From a virus: a stretch of DNA of 64,000 bases. Under the pieces are notes generated by a model. That model worked only from the letters and a program-made list of their open reading frames with translations, did no database searches and was not told the DNA's origin. A program made the translations under genes and the position numbers. Below are positions 25,084 to 32,533 of this stretch, piece after piece. Position 1 is the stretch's first letter. Each line of letters starts with the position of its first letter. The DNA lies in IMG/VR virus record IMGVR_UViG_3300031963_000006, positions 1 through 64,000 of that record; one strand, 5' to 3'.

Positions 25084-26300
25084 TGTACCAAAGTTTTATA
25101 CCATTCAGCTCTATTTTTTGTAACGTTTCTCAAATCATAAGTGTCCTTTACAGTTTCATAAAGTCGTTCACCCATGTCGGTAATCATACTTGGATTTTGA
25201 ATGAGTTTCTTAATGTACTTAGACCAATCACTATGATTTTTATGTTCATCAACAAGTAAAGCGTTTCCATCAACAAAGTTACCATTTTTCAAACAATGTT
25301 TCAAATCTATGGTATATGGTCCAATCTCAGAAGCAATAAGTGCCTTTTTATAAAAACCCGCTTCGATAACCTTAAGTTGAGATTTCATTCTATTAAAGAT
25401 ATGGTTTTTGATTGGGGCCAACGAAATGTCCAACTTAGAGTAGTTCATTGCGTATGTAGTTACAGGTTTTGTCCAAACTCTACGATATGGTAAACTAGTT
25501 TCATTTGGGAATTCAACATCTTTAAATTCCATCAAAAATTTCTTATACTCGTCACCAACAATTTCGTACTTGTTTGTGAAAATTTCTTCATATCTAACCC
25601 AAACAGTTTCGTGAGGAAGAATATCTCTACGTTTTTCTTCTCCTGTTTTTGGATTAATTTCGGTCATTGTACCACGAGTATCAAACCCACAAATAACATA
25701 CTGAACTTTATCATTTATTTCTTTCCCATTTTTCTCAACCATTCCATCCAATAACATTAAATCATGGAGGTGTGAGGAACCACCTAGCCATCCTACTCTA
25801 ATTCTTTCGGATTCTAATGTTGGTTGTCTGAATTGAGGTTCACTTGGGTCAATGGCATTTGGGAAAATAATAACATTTTTGTTTATTTTCTTGATTTCAT
25901 CGGCAAAAATTGTTGTTGTGGTTGTTACGTAACTAGCCTCACGTAGATTGGCAACAATCTTTTCGTTCAATTTATGATTAACAATTAACTGATGAATTGG
26001 ATGTTCCTTTGTAGGTAACCAATAATCGTCAATATCCACAACAACGATAATACCTAATGATTTAAGTTGTCGGATGAGTTGGGGTACAATATCGTAGTTT
26101 TGTCCTATACTTCTGTGAGCGTGAACTATTTGGTATTGTTTCCAATAATTTACATCGTTTATTCTTGGTTCATAATCTATATCAACATGAAAATCATCAG
26201 GATATAGATTTTGTAACATGACATGAGGGTCCAATGACCTAAATTTACCAACACCTGTTCTATCCGATGGTAGAACTAAAACATTAATTTTTTCTTTCAT
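25080..26300 (-). CDS. GT4-like glycosyltransferase, first gene of the sugar operon
   Basis: 406 residues from the ATG at 26300 (MKEKINVLVLPSDRTGVGKF). An in-frame ATG 16 codons upstream lies within the promoter region and adds an unrelated leader, so the later start is chosen. N-terminal Rossmann half: GVGKFRSLDPHVML, YQIVHAHRSIGQNYDIVPQL and IIVVVDIDDYWLP. C-terminal half: RIRVGWLGGSSHLHDLMLL, LDISLAPIKNHIFNRMKSQL and KVIEAGFYKKALIASEIGPY, the donor-binding E.G turn of GT4-like enzymes. It opens the leftward run ending with the sigma gene. The acceptor is unknown. Confidence 0.75.
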   Translation of the reverse strand: MKEKINVLVLPSDRTGVGKFRSLDPHVMLQNLYPDDFHVDIDYEPRINDVNYWKQYQIVHAHRSIGQNYDIVPQLIRQLKSLGIIVVVDIDDYWLPTKEHPIHQLIVNHKLNEKIVANLREASYVTTTTTIFADEIKKINKNVIIFPNAIDPSEPQFRQPTLESERIRVGWLGGSSHLHDLMLLDGMVEKNGKEINDKVQYVICGFDTRGTMTEINPKTGEEKRRDILPHETVWVRYEEIFTNKYEIVGDEYKKFLMEFKDVEFPNETSLPYRRVWTKPVTTYAMNYSKLDISLAPIKNHIFNRMKSQLKVIEAGFYKKALIASEIGPYTIDLKHCLKNGNFVDGNALLVDEHKNHSDWSKYIKKLIQNPSMITDMGERLYETVKDTYDLRNVTKNRAEWYKTLVQ

Positions 26301-26317
26301 AATTAAAAATAATAATG

Positions 26318-26348
26318 AAAGTATACGACGAAAATTACATTTTATCAA
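26318..26348 (-). promoter_or_regulatory. Candidate promoter of the 12027-26300 operon
   Basis: On the minus strand TTG (26346-26348), a 20-nt spacer, then TATACTTTC (from 26325). The stretch GTCGTATACTTT (26318-26329) shares GTCGTATAYTT with the promoter at 3372-3382. It would give a leader of roughly 10 nt before the ATG at 26300. A TATTTAT (minus strand) also follows the terminator further upstream. Confidence 0.4.
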
Positions 26349-26356
26349 CTATGATA

Positions 26357-26384
26357 AATAAAAAAACCCCCACATTTGTGAGGG
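26357..26384 (-). terminator. Rho-independent terminator
   Basis: Minus strand: CCCTCAC-AAAT-GTGGGGG forms a 7-bp stem (26384 to 26367) followed by seven T residues (26366-26360). It lies just after the stop of the gene at 26392 and separates the virion block (26392-28984) from the sugar operon. Confidence 0.8.
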
Positions 26385-26391
26385 TTAAAGA

Positions 26392-26979
26392 TTACTGTAT
26401 TTTTTTCACTTTCGTGACTTTTCCTTCGAATATATGTTTCCCTACTTTAAATGAAAATACATCGTTAGTTTTCGAAACAGATTCCGTTATCATACCATTT
26501 TCAGATAATACTTCTTGAACAACTTCTTTAAGTAGACTTCTAAGATTTTGATTATCAAGGATATTTTCTCTATGAGAGGTTGTTTCTTTAACCACGCCTT
26601 TACCTTGATATCCGTTCCCGTCTGAACCTAAACTCATAAGACGAGCCGCTTTATCAACAAGTTCGTTTGATAATGTTGGTCCGCCCATGTTGTTTGGTTG
26701 AGAAATTGGATGTTCAATCATTAATTTTTTAATTTCATCGGGCAATTTTGATGATAAAATCTTATCTTGTGTTACGGGTTGTTGTGGTTTTGGCTGGTAT
26801 GTACTTTCTTGTACTAAATCCTGTGGTAAGTTATATTTGGCCGATGGGGCGTCATATGATTCTACCATCGGAGTGTTAACGTCAGGTAAAGCGTCCGCTC
26901 TACGTGGGATTGTATTGTGTTTTTCCATTATCTTTTTGGAAATCATCAATTTTTGTATTAAGTCGTTCTCGTTTGTCAT
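26392..26979 (-). CDS. Hypothetical virion/assembly protein with LTE-like tag
   Basis: 195 residues. The N-terminal helix (MTNENDLIQKLMISKKIMEK) is followed by a Pro/Gln-rich, probably disordered middle (PKPQQPVTQDKILSSKL). A helical segment at about 145-170 (LRSLLKEVVQEVLSENG, then MITES) resembles the recurring tag and has LxE sites that a T4-type prohead protease could cut. The end is a small basic beta unit (FSFKVGKHIFEGKVTKVKK). This looks like a head-core, scaffold or packaged internal protein, but no family is certain. The terminator at 26357-26384 follows. Confidence 0.5.
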   Translation of the reverse strand: MTNENDLIQKLMISKKIMEKHNTIPRRADALPDVNTPMVESYDAPSAKYNLPQDLVQESTYQPKPQQPVTQDKILSSKLPDEIKKLMIEHPISQPNNMGGPTLSNELVDKAARLMSLGSDGNGYQGKGVVKETTSHRENILDNQNLRSLLKEVVQEVLSENGMITESVSKTNDVFSFKVGKHIFEGKVTKVKKIQ

Positions 26980-26988
26980 AATTTAAAC

Positions 26989-27390
26989 TTATTGGGTAAA
27001 TTCACTATTATCAAATATTGCGTTAACAATGACTCTTACCATACTTTTATCCCCATTTGGATTGTAGTTTGGCCTAGGGGTGTTGAACTTTTCGTTTGTA
27101 GGTTTGAAGGATAGAATTTTATCAACTCTAAACAATCTCCAACCAGGTAAGGGTTGTTCTCCTTTATATGCGGTATGTGAAGCTCCTTGATAATCCCAAG
27201 CTCTTAATACGGGGTTATCTGCTTTACTATAACCAAAACAAACAGGTTCAATCTCTCTAAGACCTCTACCACCTGGTTCATCACCATCGTAGTAAATAAC
27301 AATCTTATTTCTTTTTTTAATAGCATCAACAATAGAGTCAATTGACGCTATTTCTAAAATAAGAGACTTTGTAACGTTGTAAAGTTTCAT
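26989..27390 (-). CDS. WYL-like domain protein with N-terminal tag
   Basis: 133 residues. After an N-terminal helix (MKLYNVTKSLILEIAS), residues about 17-105 resemble a WYL domain: IVDAIKKRNKIVIYYDGDEP, LREIEPVCFGYSKADNPVLR, AWDYQG and GWRLFRVDKILSFKP. WYL domains are usually ligand- or nucleic-acid-sensing parts of transcription regulators; here there is no DNA-binding helix-turn-helix, and the gene sits among virion-type genes. It may be a head-packaged protein acting on host nucleic acids or a structural reuse of the fold. It abuts the next gene by a 1-nt overlap. Confidence 0.6.
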   Translation of the reverse strand: MKLYNVTKSLILEIASIDSIVDAIKKRNKIVIYYDGDEPGGRGLREIEPVCFGYSKADNPVLRAWDYQGASHTAYKGEQPLPGWRLFRVDKILSFKPTNEKFNTPRPNYNPNGDKSMVRVIVNAIFDNSEFTQ

Positions 27391-27683
27391 TACGCCGATG
27401 GAGTCGTGTATGGATTATTCGGTTGATATTCATTAACCTTTATTTCTGCTTTCCTTTCAACTATATCTTGAATTGCACCTGCTTGTTGATTATAAACATC
27501 TAAGAATATACCAGTTCCTTTACCTTGTTCATCACCATCAGCTAAAGCGTCAGGATTTACAGATGAATATTCATATTGTTTATTGAAATCATTTTTGGTT
27601 AATAATTTTTTTCTTTCAATGTCTGCAATTGACGACAACTCATTACTCGGTTGGTCAAAACTAAGTGGTTCTACGTTTGGCAT
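27390..27683 (-). CDS. Small hypothetical protein
   Basis: 97 residues, polar and probably partly disordered (MPNVEPLSFDQPSNELSSIA, DADGDEQGKG-like acidic centre, Pro/Asn-rich end YQPNNPYTTPSA). One helix is likely at VYNQQAGAIQDIVERKAEIK. No family recognised. It is transcribed with its neighbours (1-nt overlap downstream, 4-nt gap upstream), suggesting a co-produced virion or assembly factor. Confidence 0.5.
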   Translation of the reverse strand: MPNVEPLSFDQPSNELSSIADIERKKLLTKNDFNKQYEYSSVNPDALADGDEQGKGTGIFLDVYNQQAGAIQDIVERKAEIKVNEYQPNNPYTTPSA

Positions 27684-27687
27684 ATTA

Positions 27688-28158
27688 TTAAATTATTTTT
27701 TTTATTAAATCGTTTATTCTTTTTAGACTTTCAGTAACTTCCAAATCATAAAATTCAACATTTGACTTATGACTTTTACTAGACCTATTTGCACTGTCCA
27801 ATCCATCTTTCTCATGTGTTTGTATATATTGATTAGGTAAAACTTCAGATTTAACTTTTTTTCCCAAATCAACATCAGTTCTCATTGAGCCTAAGGTTCT
27901 ATTTACCCATTCTTTAACATAATGACCTCCATTTAATATAAATGGTAAATCATTCTCACGACCATTAAAATTATCAAAGAAGTTTTTCATTCTTTTTAAT
28001 TGTTGGTATGTAACTTCTTTTGAATCTCTTAATTCAATATTCCTACGATATCCTTCGGTTGTTTCATCAGCACCTTCAGCCGCCCCGTAACATTGTTCGA
28101 GATAACCAACCACATCCTCAGGTAGAGGTACTTTATGTCCGTATAAATCCTTATTCAT
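27688..28158 (-). CDS. Hypothetical protein with C-terminal tag helix
   Basis: 156 residues. N-terminal MNKDLYGHKVPLPEDVVGYL, then helices with SKEVTYQQLKRMKNFFDNFN and a Gly/Asn turn (ILNGGHYVKEWVNRTLG). The last residues, EVTESLKRINDLIKKII, are a C-terminal version of the LTE tag seen elsewhere. No known catalytic motif. It overlaps the upstream gene by 8 nt and is part of the leftward 26392-28984 block. Confidence 0.55.
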   Translation of the reverse strand: MNKDLYGHKVPLPEDVVGYLEQCYGAAEGADETTEGYRRNIELRDSKEVTYQQLKRMKNFFDNFNGRENDLPFILNGGHYVKEWVNRTLGSMRTDVDLGKKVKSEVLPNQYIQTHEKDGLDSANRSSKSHKSNVEFYDLEVTESLKRINDLIKKII

Positions 28159-28984
28159 TGTTCTTTAACGCCTTCATTAATTGTGTTAAACTAATTCCTT
28201 CTTTTTCAGCAAGTTTTTTAATTGATTTTAAATTATTCATTAATAATTTGCTAAGTGTTGAGTCTTTACCAACAACATCTGACTCATCTTTTGATTTTTT
28301 GGTGATGATATCCTCAACCATTTTAACCATTTTTTGTTTTTGGATTTCTGTCAGAGTATCTTTCTCAACGATTCTTTGTTTTAATTTACCGTTCTTCTTT
28401 TTTACGTTTTTAATTTTACCAAATTGTTTAGTTCTTTCAACCGCATTGTCCACTCCCATATCTTTTAGAGTTTTAACACTGTCTTTGAAATCTTTATCTT
28501 TAGTTTCTTCATATCCAAACGCATCCTCCATATTAACTTCAGAAACAACATTATCATCTTTTTCCTCACTTTCACCCCAATACACACGGTAACCTCTTGT
28601 TACAGGGTCGTTTGTTACCCTTGACATTGCAATGGTTTGGTCTGTAGTTTTTTTAGGGTGTAATGTCATATCTAATGGCGGAATCTTGGAACCCAACATT
28701 GTTCCGTCCGCATCAATAATCTCATCAATCTCACCATCTTCTTCAATCGAATTTAAAGCGTTATCGACATTTTTCTTACTCAATTTTTGTTTTGAGTTTA
28801 AAATTTTCTCGATAGTTTTTTTCAACTTATTTTCGTGTTTTTTATTGAACACTTTTTTTTCATCTTTTTTTCGTGATTCTGTCAAAGTTTCTGCAATTGT
28901 ATAATATAAAGAAATTGTCTCTCCTCTATCTTTCAAGAAGAAATAACGACCATTACTAAAATATTCGGTATTGTAATTAATCAT
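28151..28984 (-). CDS. Highly charged virion/internal-type protein
   Basis: 277 residues, Lys/Asp/Glu-rich, helical and largely without hydrophobic core after the first 30 residues (MINYNTEYFSNGRYFFLKDR). Segments KKTIEKILNSKQKLSKKNVD, TLTEIQKQKMVKMVEDII and LSKLLMNNLKSIKKLAEKEG are amphipathic helices; the second contains LTE. A conserved-looking patch (DPVTRGYRVYWGESEE) sits in the middle. The composition is typical of scaffold or internal head proteins in T4-like phages, but this is inference. It is first in its block, with a GTATTTAT element 11 nt before the start codon. Confidence 0.5.
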   Translation of the reverse strand: MINYNTEYFSNGRYFFLKDRGETISLYYTIAETLTESRKKDEKKVFNKKHENKLKKTIEKILNSKQKLSKKNVDNALNSIEEDGEIDEIIDADGTMLGSKIPPLDMTLHPKKTTDQTIAMSRVTNDPVTRGYRVYWGESEEKDDNVVSEVNMEDAFGYEETKDKDFKDSVKTLKDMGVDNAVERTKQFGKIKNVKKKNGKLKQRIVEKDTLTEIQKQKMVKMVEDIITKKSKDESDVVGKDSTLSKLLMNNLKSIKKLAEKEGISLTQLMKALKNNE

Positions 28985-28995
28985 ATCTTTTTACA

Positions 28996-29003
28996 ATAAA
29001 TAC
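28996..29003 (-). promoter_or_regulatory. GTATTTAT element (candidate late promoter)
   Basis: Minus-strand GTATTTAT followed by 11 nt (TGTAAAAAGAT) and the ATG at 28984. It is one of two inverted copies in the divergent region. Confidence 0.5.
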
Positions 29004-29014
29004 TTCGTTACAAT

Positions 29015-29022
29015 GTATTTAT
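29015..29022 (+). promoter_or_regulatory. GTATTTAT element (candidate late promoter)
   Basis: Plus-strand GTATTTAT, then 12 nt (CAATAAAAAAGA) and the ATG at 29035. With the inverted copy at 28996-29003, each element is oriented toward its own gene, which argues for a directional promoter rather than a chance AT-rich match. Confidence 0.5.
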
Positions 29023-29034
29023 CAATAAAAAAGA

Positions 29035-32000
29035 ATGGCGGGTCAGAATATTAATCAATACGTTTACCCAAATTTAAATCCGAAGTTAGCGTTAGAGAGT
29101 TATGATATGTCCTTAACCTCAGATGAGAAAGGATTTAATATGGAGGTGATATTTTCTCCGTATTTGATTGCTCAAACATATGGTAACAGACTTCCATTCT
29201 ATTTCGATATTAATAGTTCAATAACTAACCAAAAATTTACATTAAATTATAAAGAATATAACAGAAATAATATTTTTGTTTCTGAAAATTATTATAACAT
29301 AAATAATGAGGATTTAACTTGTTATTCGGCTCAGACATCTTGTGATATTGGGTTAACGGGTATCGACAATGGACTCGTTACGGGAATGACAGGATATTCG
29401 ATTACATTTACAAAGGGTTTATTCTCAGACGGATTAAAATTTGAGAGATTATATTTTGATAGGAGATTAAAGTTATTTCAAGTAACCGCCAATACCAACT
29501 CACCAAATATTAGATTTTCAGGATTTCCAAATACTGTTTTATATGAAGTTGTAAGTAAATACGGTCAAACCGAAGGATTATATCACGAATTATATGGTGG
29601 TTTTTATCAAGGTTTTTATCGTTTATTTGGGTATGATTATGATATTTTTCCTGAAAGAGTAAACAAGGGTTGGACAGTTGAATTATTATTAAGGCCAAGA
29701 TTAATAAGTGAATATTTTCCAGGACCAGGTGAAACTACATTAAATTTATTATATCCCGAAAATGCTAATACATTTTTCTATTTGGGAACAAGAGCTGAAA
29801 ATAAATTTTACCACCACGCTGACGGAACTCCAAATTGTTTTACAGGATATACTAGATTTACTTCACCATTGACGGGAATATCGACTTGTGCTTGTTGTAA
29901 CAGAACCGTAACAAATAGTAGGTGTATATATGTTTATCCACCACGTTCTAAAGACGGAGTTCATGATACTCATGTTAATTATGGATGTGATAAGTGCGGT
30001 TCGGATAAAATGGTACAGGCAACGTGTGGATGTGGTTGTGATAAAATAGCGTGTGCCACATGTGGGTGGGAATGTCAAATTCATGAATGCGCGGTTATTG
30101 TCGAAGTTACTCCAACTCCCACCCCAACACCAACCGCAACTTTAAGTAACTGTATATTACCTCCAGTTTGTACACCGACATGTAATTCATGTTCAAATTG
30201 TACTGATTGTGTTGATTGTGTTTATACAGGATTTTCGTCAATTGAAAATACTTGTGAGGTTGACCCAAAAATGGATGTGTTATCAAACAACATTTCATTT
30301 AGACTTTGTGGAGACCCTAAAAATCCGGGTATTGGAATAAGAGCAATTAAATTCACAGGTGGATGTGAAACAACGGGTTCTTGTGAAACTTCAGGAATTA
30401 CATACACCACAGGTTATACAGTACTAGATTATTGTACTCCGCCAATTTATGAATACTGTGAAAGTATTAATTATCCGTTCATTGAACAAGAACACTGGTT
30501 CCAACTCGATGCGGTTTGGGAAAGATATACATGGTTAGATACATGTGATTTATGGTATAGAGGTGGATTAGGAGATATTACAAAAAAAGTATATTTAGAA
30601 TCACTGGCAAATAATACAGTTTCTTTAATTGATACGTCATATACAAGGATGGACCCAAAGTCCACTTTGGAAATTGATATTGTAAGTTTAAACGAAAAGT
30701 GGTTACTCGAAGAAAATTTTAGAAAAGGTAGATTGAAAATCTATATTAACGGTAAACTGTTTTATACCATTGAGGATTTTGAAGAGATAATTCCTAGAGC
30801 CCTTAATACCGATAAGGAAAAACAGGTCGGAGTTCCGTTTAACGTATCATGGGGTGGTGGAACACAAGGATTGAGGGAAAATTTAACATTTAACCCTAAG
30901 CCCGCTTGTGACATTGTATTTGGTGTTGAGATTGGTTTGTTATTAATAGGGTTGATTAGTCCAGGTTCTATAAACGCACAATACACATTAACAACTGGTT
31001 TACCTTACAAGGACGAAATACAGGTGAATTTTAGAAATATCCTTAATAAAAAAGATGGTGGTCACTATGAAATTGATAGTAAAGTGATTATACCACCTTT
31101 TGGAATTTCCGGTGTTACATACGAAACATTAAATGAGAATTTTGATGATTTGGATGGAACCGGATATTATCTAAATGTTGAAGTATTTCCAAAAACAATT
31201 ATATCAAATTTTGAGGTGGATTCTAATATAATATTCCTATCACCAACCCCAACACCAACTCCACCAGTCACCCCAACAATAACACCATCGCAAACTGAAA
31301 CCCCTCAACCAACACCTACTCAGACCGAGACACCTCAACCAACACCTACAAATACCGAAACTCCTACACCAACACCAACCCCAACATTTACCCCAACTCC
31401 TGAACAAACAATAACTGATGCGATAATAACTAGTGAAATTGAATATATTTCAGTTGATGGATTATTCTATTTAAAATTTGTTGACCCCGAACAAGCAATA
31501 AACGATGCAATAATTGTTAATGGAAATGAATATATATCTGTTGGAGAAAACTTATATCTAAGTTTTGTTGACCCGATTATTACCACCCCAACACCTACTC
31601 CAACTAACACCAATACACCTACTCCAACTCCGACTTCTACTATAACTCAAACACCTACTCCTACACCTACAATATCGGTTATTTGTGATACATTTACATT
31701 TACAGGTAATAATGCCACTATAACTGTAAACAGTGCAATTAAAACATCAAACGGTGGATGGGATGGCTCTGCATACTCGGTAGAATCTTATACTTCTCCT
31801 GTATCAGTATCATTCCAAGTTTCAAGTAGTAATTTATATTTGATGGGAGGATTTTCATATAATCCAAACGCAAATCCTGGTGACACATATGTGGACATTT
31901 CTTATGGACTTTATATCCAACCTAACTTCTTGGAAATATATGAAAATGGAACTCAGGTTACAGTTCCAGGTGAGATGACAAATACAACGTCAGATGTGTG

Positions 32001-32493
32001 GAAAGTAGATTATAATGGAACGGATGTGAAATATTATAAAAACGGCGGTTTAATTTATACATCATCTAATGCGGTCACACAACCATTACATATTTATTTC
32101 CCTCTTTTAACTTTTAATGAAGGTGTTACTAATGTTTGTGTTATTGGGGACCCATTACCGTCACCTACACCAACACAGACTAACACTCAAACTCAAACTC
32201 CAACTACAACAATAACACCAACCCCAACAAAAACACCAAATTGTGTTCGTCAAATAGTTGTTCCGACATTATGGAATGGAGCAACTAGTATAAACAGCAA
32301 TACACTTCAACTAACTCAGACTTCAGAAACTTTACAAATACAAGTGAATGATGTTATAACAGATAATATTGGGGCGACAAGTTTTGTTGGAATTGTATCT
32401 TCAGACGGAACTTATACATACGTATTTACAGGACCTGGTGGTGGGGTCGCATTTGATTGTGATTTCCCATTAACATTTTCAGGAACTTGTTAA
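29035..32493 (+). CDS. Giant modular tail/spike protein with Cys cluster, LamG-like domain and PT linkers
   Basis: 1152 residues. Order: an N-terminal beta-rich part (1-250); a Cys-rich block at about 284-355 with CACCNR, CDKCGS, CGCGCDK, CATCGW and HEC, spaced like zinc ribbons; a second Cys stretch near 375-400 (CTPTCNSCSNCTDCVDC); a laminin-G/concanavalin-like region at about 480-605 (QLDAVWERYTW, GRLKIYINGKLFYTIEDF); then Pro/Thr-rich linkers (about 735-790, 848-882, 1040-1065) separating further beta domains. No signal peptide. It is the first of the rightward block of large surface proteins, and probably binds host surface sugars or proteins. Confidence 0.65.
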   Translation: MAGQNINQYVYPNLNPKLALESYDMSLTSDEKGFNMEVIFSPYLIAQTYGNRLPFYFDINSSITNQKFTLNYKEYNRNNIFVSENYYNINNEDLTCYSAQTSCDIGLTGIDNGLVTGMTGYSITFTKGLFSDGLKFERLYFDRRLKLFQVTANTNSPNIRFSGFPNTVLYEVVSKYGQTEGLYHELYGGFYQGFYRLFGYDYDIFPERVNKGWTVELLLRPRLISEYFPGPGETTLNLLYPENANTFFYLGTRAENKFYHHADGTPNCFTGYTRFTSPLTGISTCACCNRTVTNSRCIYVYPPRSKDGVHDTHVNYGCDKCGSDKMVQATCGCGCDKIACATCGWECQIHECAVIVEVTPTPTPTPTATLSNCILPPVCTPTCNSCSNCTDCVDCVYTGFSSIENTCEVDPKMDVLSNNISFRLCGDPKNPGIGIRAIKFTGGCETTGSCETSGITYTTGYTVLDYCTPPIYEYCESINYPFIEQEHWFQLDAVWERYTWLDTCDLWYRGGLGDITKKVYLESLANNTVSLIDTSYTRMDPKSTLEIDIVSLNEKWLLEENFRKGRLKIYINGKLFYTIEDFEEIIPRALNTDKEKQVGVPFNVSWGGGTQGLRENLTFNPKPACDIVFGVEIGLLLIGLISPGSINAQYTLTTGLPYKDEIQVNFRNILNKKDGGHYEIDSKVIIPPFGISGVTYETLNENFDDLDGTGYYLNVEVFPKTIISNFEVDSNIIFLSPTPTPTPPVTPTITPSQTETPQPTPTQTETPQPTPTNTETPTPTPTPTFTPTPEQTITDAIITSEIEYISVDGLFYLKFVDPEQAINDAIIVNGNEYISVGENLYLSFVDPIITTPTPTPTNTNTPTPTPTSTITQTPTPTPTISVICDTFTFTGNNATITVNSAIKTSNGGWDGSAYSVESYTSPVSVSFQVSSSNLYLMGGFSYNPNANPGDTYVDISYGLYIQPNFLEIYENGTQVTVPGEMTNTTSDVWKVDYNGTDVKYYKNGGLIYTSSNAVTQPLHIYFPLLTFNEGVTNVCVIGDPLPSPTPTQTNTQTQTPTTTITPTPTKTPNCVRQIVVPTLWNGATSINSNTLQLTQTSETLQIQVNDVITDNIGATSFVGIVSSDGTYTYVFTGPGGGVAFDCDFPLTFSGTC

Positions 32494-32512
32494 AACAACA
32501 TAATAAACTAAT

Positions 32513-32521
32513 GATATTTAT
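32513..32521 (+). promoter_or_regulatory. GATATTTAT element (candidate late promoter)
   Basis: GATATTTAT followed by 12 nt (AAAATAAAAAAC) and the ATG at 32534, in a 40-nt gap between two large structural genes. Confidence 0.5.
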
Positions 32522-32533
32522 AAAATAAAAAAC

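Noticed and set aside
26300-26348. Longer start of the GT4-like gene at 26348.
   Set aside because: The extra 16 residues (MIKCNFRRILSLLFLI) would overlap the predicted promoter, and the GT fold starts right at MKEKINVLVLPSD.
28020-28904. Plus-strand open frames opposite the leftward genes at 27688-28984.
   Set aside because: Hydrophobic Ser/Leu/Phe-rich translations typical of the antisense of Lys/Glu/Asp-rich genes; no start context and contained entirely within real genes.
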